A stretch of DNA of 64,000 nt from Diaporthe sp. PMI_573 (Eukaryota > Ascomycota > Sordariomycetes > Diaporthales > Diaporthaceae), in assembly GCA_021399435.1 (NCBI GenBank), contig JAJTUP010000003.1, positions 868,001 through 932,000 on the forward strand, read 5' to 3'. Made by a program: the position numbers and the translations under genes. This document shows positions 12,222 through 23,925 of the stretch, in pieces; position 1 is the first letter of the stretch, and every line of letters starts with the position of its first letter. Under the pieces are notes generated by a model. The model saw only the letters and a list, made by a program, of their open reading frames with translations. It did not search any database and was not told the origin of the DNA.

Positions 12222-13536
12222 CTTGTCAGATCCTCACCGGAATGGCTTGCCAGGACTCAGTCTGACCCGGGCACCAGGGAGGCGGAGAAATTACAGAATT
12301 GCATCGAGAGACGCCCAATACGGCGGATGACTCCGTTCAAATCACCAAATGAAATCCGTTGACCCAAGGGCTAAACCATTTCCCATGTACGGCAGAACCG
12401 GTGCGCTGGAAAGTAAGCTTAAATCTTCAAACAAGAACGACAGTCTACTATGCCCCTTAACCCGACGACAATTCCCAGGAACGAGGCGAGCCCCTTTCCT
12501 GTCTAGTCCTGGGGTACTGTGCCGTTCGCATTAATCCGGAAGCATCGAGGAGTCTCTGTACTGCCGAAACTCCGGCTGCTCCTCAACTGAACAAGGGGCG
12601 CCCGCTACGGGCCCTGATCGTCGGCTACACCACTGCGGCGCCCAGATCACCTGGGACCTTGGAGCTAATCGAGAATTATCTGCCCATATTGGCCTTGCCA
12701 TGGAGGCTTGACAAGACAAGGTTTGCCTTCGAAACCAAATGCAAGTCCTTTTGACACGCACGTGGGTGCAGAAACCTTGGGGCTGACCGGCGCTTCGAGG
12801 TTAACTTGTCAGAATGCCGTGCACGGCGTCGCGGAATCAGCCCCTTGCATGAGTACCCGGTCGAGTGTTACTTGCATATCACTGCGTAGGGGTCTCGCCA
12901 ACTTCCTTCTAGAAGGCAGATCAGAATCGAAATTGCACAATTAGAGTGTACTGGGCGGTACTCAGCCCGATCCGCGTACGCCCCCAACTGAGATGCATCC
13001 GCGGTCTCGCTACCGGAGCTGCTGACAGGCCAGGCAAGGGATATTCAGGCACCGAGCCAGGGGGCCGAGGGCCGAATAAACTTTTCGAATCTGACCGAAG
13101 CGTCCGAAAGGCAAGATGCCTCCCATGTCCAAAGTGGCTTCCACAGTACAAGTCAACGCGTCAAGCGGGTACCGGCAAGGGGAGCCTACCGTGGTGTTGG
13201 ATCGCTTGGCCGGCGGATGCGGGATGATCTCGACGGCCTCCAACACCCAACCAGGACGGCAAAGTAAAGTGCCACCTCTATTGACACCCTCGCTGCCGCC
13301 GCCACAACACCACTACACATCACACCAACACAGGGGTAGAGTTTACCCGCAGGCCATGTAATCAGAATGAACTATGCAAGTCGAACAAAATATGGATTTG
13401 AGCCACCGAGTGCGCCCGCACTCGCGGCCCCTAATTGCAAAACGGTATCAGTACTCATGAGGGTGCGCTGCGGCTGTGAGTTTGGGGCGTGGGGAAATTT
13501 GGCGACGATCACTTTATCCTTGTCGACATCTCAGCT

Positions 13537-13560
13537 ACACACACACAGACATGTGTGTGT
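13537..13560. repeat. AC/GT inverted repeat
   Basis: An alternating AC tract is followed after a few bases by an alternating TG tract, so the strand can fold back on itself. A looser TGTATG-rich tail continues to about 13620. This is a simple-sequence feature with no known function here. Confidence 0.8.
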
Positions 13561-15582
13561 ATTCATGCATTATGTGTATATGTACCTGTGTATGTATGAT
13601 GTACGCCTGTAAGCCTGTACCTGCTCACGCCCACGCCATCCCGACACCGCGGCGGGAACCAATATTCAGGCAGCCTGGGTGTTCAATCCCCAGCCCTGTG
13701 CGAGGCGAGGGGACGCTCGCGGCGGCTCGGGTACGTGCCCGGTGGATAACCACCTCCCACTGCACGCCCGATGTCTCCTTTTAAGTTCAGCCGCACAGGA
13801 AAAAGCCGTTGCGGCTAACCCAGGAACCCGCTGACGCCGTTCTTATTGCTAGTGTAGACGCCGCCACCGCCGCCGCGGGAGGGGTGAGGACTTGGGCAGA
13901 CGCAAAAACATGGGCACCATCCTTGGTGCTGATCTTGGGCCTGAAAGCACGGCTTGCGACTGGACAGCCAAGTTCGTCCTAAGGCCAATTACAAATTTCG
14001 AGGTAATGGAAGCTAAGTCTTGACAGCTCCCACCAGGTGAGCTACCAAGAAATGCTTGACCCTGAGCGTGCAACGTTGTCTCCCGGAATAGCAGCAGAAA
14101 CCCTGGGGAGATTCAAGAGGTACACAGCCATGCTAGCCGTATGAGGCATCGTCGACGTCGATTGTCATCCTTATCCCAAGCGAGTCCAGACTACTGGGGA
14201 CCAGGCGACTGTGCTATTGAGGGAGCTAGGGCCCCAACTACTGCACGGTACACACATTTACGCGCATCTAGACTACAGGCTGGCGTGGGAACAGCAGAAA
14301 AACGCCCGACGAGGCATTGATGCATGAAGCTCTGCAATTTCAAATCAACCACGACAAATGATTACATACACAAGGCAGCTTCTCTTCTTGGGGACCTCTC
14401 CTGCCGCCCGACTGTCTGGCCACCCCTCCCGGCTCAAACCTGCGCCCGGCACGCCTACCGATCCCCACCGGGAAGCCAATCGCTTCCTGTACGGCATACC
14501 CACCTCCCCCGTCGCCTGACAAACGCCAGACCAGATGACAGGTCAAGAGGGCGCCAAATAGCTAGCCTCCCCGGGGCAAATAAAAGAAAGCCCCAGGGCA
14601 GAATGGGGACACCGAGACCGAGTAACACACCTCCCAAGCTCCGGCAAGAAGCAAGAACAGGAAGAAACAACAAAAAAACTTGGAGTAACAAAAGAGACGG
14701 GCTCGTTTGGCAACACGCGCCGGTACGACGGGAGCGGGGCACGTGCCCGCCAGCCACACTTCCCCCCGAACAGTACCTGACTGCTTCTGGAAAGCTCATG
14801 CGGCCTTCCGCGGTCGCTTATGTGTTATTCCTGTGCGATCGTCCCAAGCCCCACGCCACGCCAATGCAGGTACAAGGACATACTTAGAAAGCTCGTCCTT
14901 TTAACTATGGGGCCGGTGCCCACAGGCCAAGGCTTGTGGAATCCAACGTCATGCCGGGACACAACGGCTAGCATCTACGGTGATGGCTGGATTAGAAAAA
15001 AATTTGACAGATAGCGCGACACCATTACTTTTGCGTGGCGTAGTTCATGGCTGTTTTTGTAGACAGTATGGACACAATTGGATTATTGCAATGCTTCTGC
15101 AGGCTGCTAACTCTTCCTTTTCGAGTATATCACATCGCTTACGTCTCGTACAGTACAATCTCGGCTCTTCTCCCTCGAGACAAGGGAACCAAAAACACAG
15201 CCTCGCCGATGCCCTCGGAAACGCCGCGTCACCAACTTAACCCCTATTACCAAAGAGTGAAGACCACACACCCCGTGGCCCCAGAATTTCTGCCTCCAGA
15301 ATAGCAAATGAGGCGGCCAGCGGGCGGGTATTTGGAATGCAGAGCCGGTCAGACTCGACCCCTCGTCAATTTGTATTCTCGCCTTGGGTTTCCCAAGCCT
15401 GTGTGCCCAGCGGAGCCTTGCCTCTCCGCGATTCTATCCGTAGGAATCGAGATAAACTCGATCATTTTCTGCGTTCCCCTAGGCGTTCAAAGGGCACAGA
15501 TGCAAAGGTTCCAAACCAATCGCGTGAATTGCTCATGACATTTCTCCACGCGAGAAACTTTCAAAAGCAGCTTCCCGCTCGC

Positions 15583-18500
15583 TTATGCAAAGTTGTCGCT
15601 CCTGTCCACCCCAATGTCCTCGAGCTCAGCGAAGCTCTGGAAGTGCACCGGACGGTGCCCGTCGCTGTAGAAGGGCAGCGGGGTGTCGAGCTTGACACGG
15701 ACGGGCTTCTTCTCCAGCCCGGAGAATGCCGAGCCCATGAAGCTGTAGTTCCACTGGCTGCTCTCGGGCACCAGGAAGAAGCCCCTGTAGCGCGGGCTCA
15801 GCAGCAGCTTGCGCTTCTCGCCCATCGTTGTGGTGAAGCCCTGCGGCTGATCGCTCTGCAGGTCCTTGTTGTCAAGGCCCCACTTGTAGCCCTGGGGGGT
15901 GAGCGCCCATGCGGAAAGAGAGACACTGCCTGGTGTGAAAGAGACCGACACAGTGAGCGTCTTGTCCTGTTTCCATTCAGGGTGCGCGACCAGCAGCTTG
16001 GAGTGCTCCGTGACATCTGCTGCAGACATGTACGGCAGCTCGTTGCCTGACATGGTGTGAATCAAGCCGAGTGGCTCCAAGTCCTTCAACAACTCGTGCT
16101 GGGGAAGTTGGTGGGGCAGCTGGACATTTCGAAGGCCACCGATCTGGGGGACCAACACGATACACTTGATTTCCTTGACCTGGTCGTACTTGGGTGGCGA
16201 AGATCCGTACAGATACCCAGCCACTTGAACACGCAGATCCGCAATCTGAATGAAGCGCTTGAGGATGTTGTTCGGCATGACGTACGTGATCTCCTCCGCG
16301 TCATTGTCCACAGGAGAGACATAGATATTGTTGGCGCGAGTACGCAGGTTTGAACTGGCAATGGCCCGAGTCCGCCATTCAGTCTTGGATGCAAACGTCT
16401 GTTGTTCGAACTGAGAAGTCGTCGTGACGATGATCTCTTCACCATGAACGTTCTGCGTCTTGGTGGTGACAGCAGTGAGTTGTTGCTGTTCCTGTTGCTG
16501 CTTCTCGATCTCCGCAGCTTGCTGTCTCTGCAGTGATGGAGCAGAAATCTCCATACCAAGAATAATGTCACGAACCTCACTGCTTGTCAAGCTGGAGACA
16601 TTGACGTTGTTCTTCTTTCCGTAGTCGTTCAAGATTAGGTCTCTTAATTGCGTCTCGACCTTGATCCAGTCTTCGTCCGACAGTGTTGGCCAGATGTGGT
16701 GTTCTTGGGTGACGACCGTCTTGTCAGGGCGCAGGACAAGTTTGGTCTTGTCCATGTTGACGTGTAAGGCACGCAAGATTAGAACCAGACGTGAGAAGGC
16801 GGTGTAGGACGAGATACTCTTAAGCCACTCATCATAAAGATTGAACAGCACCATTTGGGGCTCCGTCGCTCTCAGAATCATGTCGCCCAGCTTTTCGACC
16901 TTCATGGCAGCCTGGAATGGCAACTGCAACTCGGAAGCCCGAATGGAAATGTTGGGGAAGTCGAGCAAATTCACTTCCAAAGGATCGAGAAGACCTTTGC
17001 GAGTGACAATGAGCTGTTTAGGCTGCTCTTCCACCGGAAGGGATCGAATGAGAGCGGCAACTTCTTCAGCCGTCTTCCATTTCGCCAACTGGCCGAGACG
17101 CTTCTGGCCGGCCCACACGCTCGTGTGGATGATCTTCAAGAACAGCTGCCCAGTTCTAGGATTGAAGATGAAGATGGCTCCGTTGATTGGTTTGGTCGTC
17201 AAGTTGCCTTCGAAGGTCTTATGTATGGTTACTCGGTACACATTGGTGTCGTCTATGAACAGCTGGGTCTGGTTGCTGAACAACTCCGAGTAATTCTGAG
17301 AATTTAGGAACTCCTGGTTGCTCTCGGATGCGTACAGCTGGAGACCCTTTCGGATACGCTCACGCAGAACATAAAGGGCAGGGTTTGCCTTCATGATCTT
17401 GGCCATAGCTTGCTGAACGAGCATCTTCAGACCTGGGAAGTAATGGCCGTATGCCGAGTAGAGGTTATAGGCCAAATCTATCCCAATCATCAATCCGGTC
17501 GCTGATGGGTACAGACTCATGCTGTCGGTTGTGTAGTCGAGGTATTTGGCACGAACATATCGCTCAATGTCGTGTGAGTCGTAGTCTCCGTACCTCAGTT
17601 GGACGTCAACCCAGAATTTGTTGGTGGTGTGTGGCTCAATGACGTCCTTGGTATCGAACAGCATGGACGGCCGAGTCACGTTCCACTTGTGACTGGCGAA
17701 GAGCTGGATGTCGGCGCAGGAGCTGTTCATCTTGTACGACTTTCGAGGGTGAATTGTCTCCTTCTGGACACTCTCGATCGAAAGCGACTCCAGTTCTTGA
17801 TCGAACACTTGGCACTGCAGATATCGTCAGCAAATAGAAACCACGAATGGAGTACACCTGCACTTACCATGTCCATCACGACGGACTCATGTATCTTCTG
17901 CCAAAGATGGGCCCGGAAAATCTGGATCAAGGAGATCTTGAGCGTCGGAATCTTGCCGTGGAGGAAGATGCCAGTCAAATCGAGTTGCACCTGCGACAGG
18001 TTAGCACGATGAAGATGTAACCCATGTGGATTAATGAAGCCTTACCTGGAAACCGACGTAGACGTTTGCCCTGTTGATGGTCTGCGGCAATAGTCAGTAT
18101 GATGTACGTTCGTGCTCCATTGCCAGGTTAACCCAATGAGGTGGATCTACAGGAGGGCGATCCACATGAGGGTATCCCACAAGAGGGCGATCCACATGAG
18201 GGTATCCCACAAGAGGGTATCCCACAGGAGGTTGTCCCACAAGAGGGTATCCCACAGGATGTTGTCCCACAGGAGATTACCCCTCGAGAGACTACCCCAG
18301 GGAGGATTATCCCAGCAGCGATCAACCTAAAGGAAGGGTGGAGGCAGAACATGGGAGACTTACCGGCGACCACCACAAGGTGAAGCGACGATTTGGAATT
18401 TGGTTGAGACCAGACCGTTGAGCATTCGTCAACTTCTTGAACTTCATTGATTCCTCGAAACCAGAGGCCTTCTCCCAAAAGAGACCCTCCCAGCTGGGAA

Positions 18501-21500
18501 AGCCTGTGGCTTTGAATAATGTGTGCTCCAAAATGGTCTCAACACCACCAAGAGCCTGGATGACATCTGTGCGGTAAGCGTTCAGATTCCACAGCTTTCC
18601 ATCGTGTCTTTGGCTCGTCCACCAGAACGGATTGCTCTTCATCTGCTGGTATATCTTGAATTCCGCCCGTGCTCGGAACCCCTTGTCAAAACTCAATGTG
18701 CTTCGATCTTTCTGGAACAGAGTATTGATTCTCGGAAGTCCGCGGTCCCAAGAATCCTCTAGGTCTTCCAAAGTAAGACGGCGATTTTGTTGATTAGCCT
18801 CGAGTCGCTTTTGGGAGTACTCCGTCCACACCCGCTGGGAGTCGATGAACTCAGACTCCCAAGGAATGATGTATCTGAAGATGTTCGGAATGAGAGTCTC
18901 TTCATCATGCGTCATGCCTGCTCTAAAATGCGTGACTCCAGTGTCCGTCTGCTTAGACCAGCGCTTGTCGCTTGCTGGAATAAGGATGTGTGACCCTGAA
19001 ATCATACCAAGACCTCCGAGCTCCTTCGGCGTGTAGAAGACAGCTGGCGGGAATCGAGACGGCATCTTAGAGTTGAGCCCAATCTTGACACGGGTCTGAA
19101 TCTTGGTCTCGCACTTGACGATGGTGTCAAGAAGAGGAATCGTCGAGACTGCAGCCTCTCTGTAATACGTAAACAACGAAATCAGGGCCGTGTTCCACTT
19201 GTTGGCAATCTTGGTGAAAGTTGTGGATCCAGAGGACATGAGAATCTGCCTGATGCGGTTGTTGAACTTCTGCACATCCTCCTCAGTCACCTGCAAGAAA
19301 GCGTGCGCTGTCCTCTCCTTGCTTTCATTGTCGACCAAGGACCAGACGCTGTCCTTGACTGGGAACTCCTCGTTCTGATTCCGGATCTTGGGCAAGATCC
19401 GGACCTCGAACCCAGACATCGAGAAGAGCAAATTGGGATTGTCTCGACTGTAGACACTGGCAAATGTCTCATCCCACTCGATGGTGGTAATAGAGCGCGG
19501 CAGCCTGTTCTTCAGATCCCAGAAAACAGCTCGCCCGAGATTGACGTCGTGCCTCATTAATCTCATGCGCGAATCTTTCGGCCAGCACTTCTTGCTCTTG
19601 TACCCGATGACGTTCTCAAAGTTGGGATCAGGCTGTTCGGTCAAGAATCTCTGGATCAGATCCCTCGACTCGTCAGCTGTGAACCTCAAGAACATCCAGA
19701 TCTTGTCAATGTAGCGGGTGTAGAGGCGAATTGGGTGCTTCGTCTCAGTCTCACGGTCACTAAACTGGAGGAAGTCGTTGGGCTTTTGAGGAGGACCAGC
19801 GATCTCAGTCGCCCGCTGAGGCCCCAGAAGCAACAGATCGAGAACCAGACCATAGTACTGAAAGACGAATGCCGAGAACTGAAGACCACGAATCATGCCG
19901 TAGCTGTTTACGTGGTTCATATCCTTGTAGGTCAACGTGACGTTGTTCTTTGCCGTGATGTAGTCTGCCAGGTTGTGATCCATGATCAGCCGAAGGAGAG
20001 AGTTGAGGAGAGTCAGTTCAATCTTCTCATAGATCTTGGATAGTTGTGTTTCGATCATGACATTGCATTCGCCATCCTCGGTAACCCAGACGTTTTGCAG
20101 ATTGTTGATGCCTTGGGCCCACTTGTAAGTCAGAAGGGGCGGCACTTCTGAGTCTGATGGCTTGATCCAAGCGGGGAACAAATGCCGCTGGTCTGCCTGA
20201 TACCAGAGGTATTGATCCAGATACGCATCGCTGATCTTCTCGATGGGCTCAATGTCGTAGACAGGATTGATCGTGCTGTAATTGTCGTTCATGTCGATGC
20301 CAACTTCCTTGAAAGCTCTCTGAGTAAGCAAGAACCGCTTGATACGCTCCAAAGTGGTACCGGGGCTGTCGTAAGCCTGCTCAATGAGGGCCAGTTCCTC
20401 GCGCTGACTCTGGTTGAGACGACCCTTTGTGGAGTATGCCTCACGTAGCCGTTCCAGGGCCAAAATGAGGATCTTGGTGTCATGCTTGTAGGAAACGCTG
20501 GGGAAAGGAATGGGCGAGAACTTGCGCGATTCCAACCAGTGCACCATGGTTGTGTAAATCGCCACGGCTTCTTCGGAAGAGACATAAGGACCGTCCTTCA
20601 TGTGGTTGTGTTGCCGTTCCTGCTCGGCCTTGAGCCAGAGACGCGTGAGACGGCCGACGTTCTTCTTGGCCACTGTCTTATCGACCGTGGCACCTCTCCT
20701 GATCCGCTCGCGATTGTAATGCGCAACTGAAATCCACCAGTCTGCCTTCGACTTGACATAACGCAAAATTATGTTCTCGATGGCCGCGGGTAGACCAGGA
20801 ACCTTCCATGGAATGTTGCTCTTCCAGCATCTCCATGCCTCAGAGAGATGTTGCAGCACCGTGTTCACCTTGTTCTGCTTGATACCCTCAGGCATCATGT
20901 CCATGAGATCAGCCATGACTGACGCTCGGAGCTCCAGATCGAAGTGCGACTCGACACGCTGCTTTGTCACTGTTTTGGCGACACCTTTCGAGTGGCGACC
21001 TTCGAACTGACGCGATAGCAAGTTTCCTAGCCAGCGCTCGAGCAGGGGGATGATTCCGCGCATGAAGAACAGCCAGACCCTCCAGGCAGGGGCCCAGAAA
21101 CCACAACCAGGTCCCTTGCCGACCGGCCCAGCATTAAAGCGGTAATAGATCAGATGCTTCAAATCTTTGCAAGTTCGAATTTGGTGCATGAGCTTGTACT
21201 TGTATCGGTACATTCCCGTAAGCTGACCAACGTGATTGAAAGCGTAGAGAATACCATCGGCAAGCTGGAATGCATCGATGTTACCCAGGCGGTACTGCAC
21301 TTGAGCATCGACGATGAGTTTCGTCAGACGCAGGATCTCACGCATGAGATGGAATGCATTTCCGAAACGAGACTTTTTCCGCTCTTTTGTCGTAAGGGTC
21401 TTGACAGGCTTCAGGTTGAAGTTGTAGTCCAGGTGAAGATATGTGAGGTTCTTGCGGTGGATGAGGAGGTTGAGCATGTTGAAGCCCTGCCGGCAGACCT

Positions 21501-23100
21501 GAAGGCCTGCTTCAACCCAGTCGATGGTTGTCTGCTGGAAGAACTTGGTGGCCTTGAGCGTCCTAAGCAGGTTCTGCCTCTGGAGCGCCTTTGGCTTCTT
21601 TTTGTGGAGCTCATTCAGGACATAGGTCTTCAGCATCTTTTGGTATGACACCCGAACCTTGACAGGCTGCTTCGGCGGGCAGTGCTCCAGATACCACTGC
21701 TTGATTAGCGGGACATCTTGCGCCCGAACCATGCGGCCTGAGCGACGATCGAAGGGGAAAGGAGCCCACCATAGCTCGATCGCGGAGGCAGTGTCGTCGT
21801 TGTAAAGGTCCTCGTCCGCTAGGAACGGCTCCACAGCAGCCGGAAGGGTGAAGACCTCTTCCTCATCCTCTTCGATGTTGCCCTTCCCGAAGAGCTCATC
21901 CTCGTGGGTAATGCTGAGATTCTTCGGAGCAACATCACGCGATGAGATTGGGTTGATGGACTTGTCGAAGTAGAAGGCGGGCAAGCTCGGGTCGTCCGTC
22001 CTGCTGTAGACTGTCTGAGGATGAGAGTGCCAAGATAGATGAATGCTTCGCGGCAAAGAATTGTACAGGAAAGGATATGCGACCCTGTCCTCGGTTCGGA
22101 CCTGATTTCTGAAGATGATCCGATCAATGGCATTGAACTCGCCAAAGTCCTCGTCGTTGGGATCGATATCCTTGTACAAGGGCTCAAACCGCGGACCACC
22201 AGGAAGGGCAACATTGAGAGCCTTTGCTGACAACAAACTCTTCAGCTCGAATAGGAAGAAGTAGTTCTTGTCGAAGACATCTGAGATGAGGGGCCGGCTG
22301 AGACGATACAGGTTGGCCATTTGTTGTAACGTAAGATTCCACGTCTTGTAACTGGGACCGTTCACGTGAGGCGTGTCGTCGAGCGGCCTGTGGTCGTAGA
22401 ACCATTCCTGGATGGCCTCATCATCATCCTCGTCCAGTTCCATCTGAACTGGTTCCAGTGGATCGACGTCCTCGAGGTTTTCGGACCACGACAGAGGTGG
22501 CTCCTCGTCATCGAAAGGTGGGAATCTCATCCGCTTGAACAGGCGCCGGTCACTCTTCTCTTTTCGCATGATCACCCACATCGCACCCCATTGTGCAACG
22601 AAGACTGGTTCGATGACACGGGGTATCTCATTGACAAGCGTCAAGCACCCGTTCACGTGGTAGAGAACCTTCACTTCTCTCGCGGATTCCCAGGGCATCG
22701 GCATGTTTTCCAAAAGCTTCATGACAGCGTGGGGCATGAACTTCAGGGCACCAAGGTAACTCCGCTTGTCGGCGGTGTATTTCTTCTGGGACACATCGCC
22801 GATGTCCTTGACGATCTTTCGGAGATGCTCGGGGGGCATGTCGGCCTTCTGCGTCTCCACGAAACCGCCCTTACGCTTCTCCCCGAACCGATTCCGCTGC
22901 AGTCGAAGCCATTCCTTCTTCTTCTGCTCAAACTTTGCGGTATGGGCATCCGCGCTCGGTCGGAAACCGGGCGGAGGTGGTGGTGGCGGCGCGCCGGGAG
23001 GGGGAGGCAGTTGTGAAGGGGGAGGAGGCATCGCCGAGTCGGGAGGAGGTGGAGGCGGCGGGCCCCAGCCGGGGGGAGGCGGCGGAGGAAGCTGAGACAT
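15583..23100 (-). CDS. prp8: Pre-mRNA-splicing factor Prp8 (U5 snRNP core)
   Basis: Prp8 is the central scaffold of the spliceosome, holding U5 and U6 snRNA and the splice sites at the catalytic centre. Exons on the minus strand: 18364-23100, 18046-18081, 17868-17990 and 15583-17814, all joining in frame to 2375 residues, the usual family length. Visible in order are a proline-rich N-terminus (residues 1-50), the PRO8NT/PROCN core (for example [11 protein letters not shown], and [20 protein letters not shown]), the reverse-transcriptase-like and linker regions, the RNase H-like region after the [16 protein letters not shown] junction, and the C-terminal JAB1/MPN domain starting near [22 protein letters not shown]. 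Introns are 282, 55 and 53 bp; the first holds a minisatellite. There is no intein, although many fungal prp8 genes carry one. It is divergent from eIF3c, with 825 bp between the starts. Confidence 0.98.
18136..18315 (-). repeat. 15-bp minisatellite inside PRP8 intron 1
   Basis: About twelve head-to-tail 15-bp units, consensus on plus AAGAGGGTATCCCAC. The early units are close to consensus (an alternate form has GGGCGATCCAC) and the last three are diverged. It fills most of the 282-bp intron 18082-18363. The branch-point CTGAC and the acceptor near 18082 lie outside the array, as does the GTAAGT donor at 18358-18363. If the intron were retained, the Prp8 frame would stop at 18322, inside the intron. 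Confidence 0.95.
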
Positions 23101-23925
23101 GTCGAGATGATCAAGCCGCGACGGCTAGCGTTGAGGTGGGCTCGAAGAGACTCAGACTCGCGTATGATCGCGGTCCGCGAACGCGAACGCGGGACAAGTT
23201 TCACCTAATGCGCGTGACTTTAGCCGTGAATTCGGACGCTGTCGTATTATCTTTGTGGTTCGTACAGTCGTCAGTGAGAAACTGAATTCATCGATGGTCC
23301 ACCTGCGACGACTAGGGCTCGGTTGCTGATGGGATGCTGAGGATGTCGCAGCTCGTCGCCGTGGCTGGATAGGCTAGACGGCGGTCGTTGACGAGGCGAT
23401 AAAAAAGTTCCCGCCCGAAATGCGCTATGCTGTAGCTCGAGTTGGGAGCACGGGCCACATCCTTGCCGCTGGATGGGGTCCCTTCCCTACCCCCCCTGCC
23501 ACTTCATGTCAAGCCTGCACTGCACATACTCACTCAGTCAGTCATTCTGCTCTGCTGCCTGCGCATACCTGCACCCCGACAGCGCTTCTGCCTCAGTTCT
23601 GGGAAAAGTTCTTATGCAGATGACGCATAAAGTGACCAAACGACCCAAAAACATCATTTTCTAGTCAAGAGACCTGAGTGACTCACGCCTGAGCGGCCAA
23701 ACTCGCTGACAGCTGTCCTCGGCCGACACTCGCCATTCTGCCGGCCCGTCTTTTTTCCCCCACTTCTTCAAAGGACTGCCTCGAAAATTCATCTCTCACC
23801 ATTCGGGGACCCCTCCATTAGGAACCACTGACAACCCGCAAAGCGACTCGGCTGCACCCCCATCAACCTGGTCGATACCTCCCACGAACGGACCATCGAT
23901 CAAACCAGTCAGCAATCAAGACACC
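23101..23925. promoter_or_regulatory. shared upstream region of PRP8 and eIF3c
   Basis: These 825 bp separate the divergent start codons of PRP8 (minus) and eIF3c (plus), so both promoters and 5' UTRs must lie here. A pyrimidine-rich stretch near 23748-23775 precedes eIF3c, as in many highly expressed fungal genes. A tandem CGCGAA motif lies at about 23176-23190, close to the PRP8 side. No convincing coding frame was found. Co-regulation of the pair is plausible but is inference. Confidence 0.6.

Larger units (their letters stand above)
7875..15582. other. 7.7-kb gene-poor region upstream of the Myb-type gene and downstream of PRP8
   Basis: This contains the promoter side of the Myb-type gene and the 3' flank of PRP8, which are both on the minus strand. 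Apart from one 323-codon orphan frame (listed separately) there is no frame with recognisable domains. It carries several microsatellites, two 12-G tracts and an AC/GT inverted repeat, all listed separately. Long upstream regions are common for fungal regulatory genes, so part of this may be regulatory DNA or noncoding transcript. The sequence alone does not decide. Confidence 0.6.

Noticed and set aside
18112..18330. Frame with a five-residue repeat (GIPQE-type) on plus across the PRP8 minisatellite
   Set aside because: It lies within PRP8 intron 1 and reflects the 15-bp unit, with no independent start or splice support.
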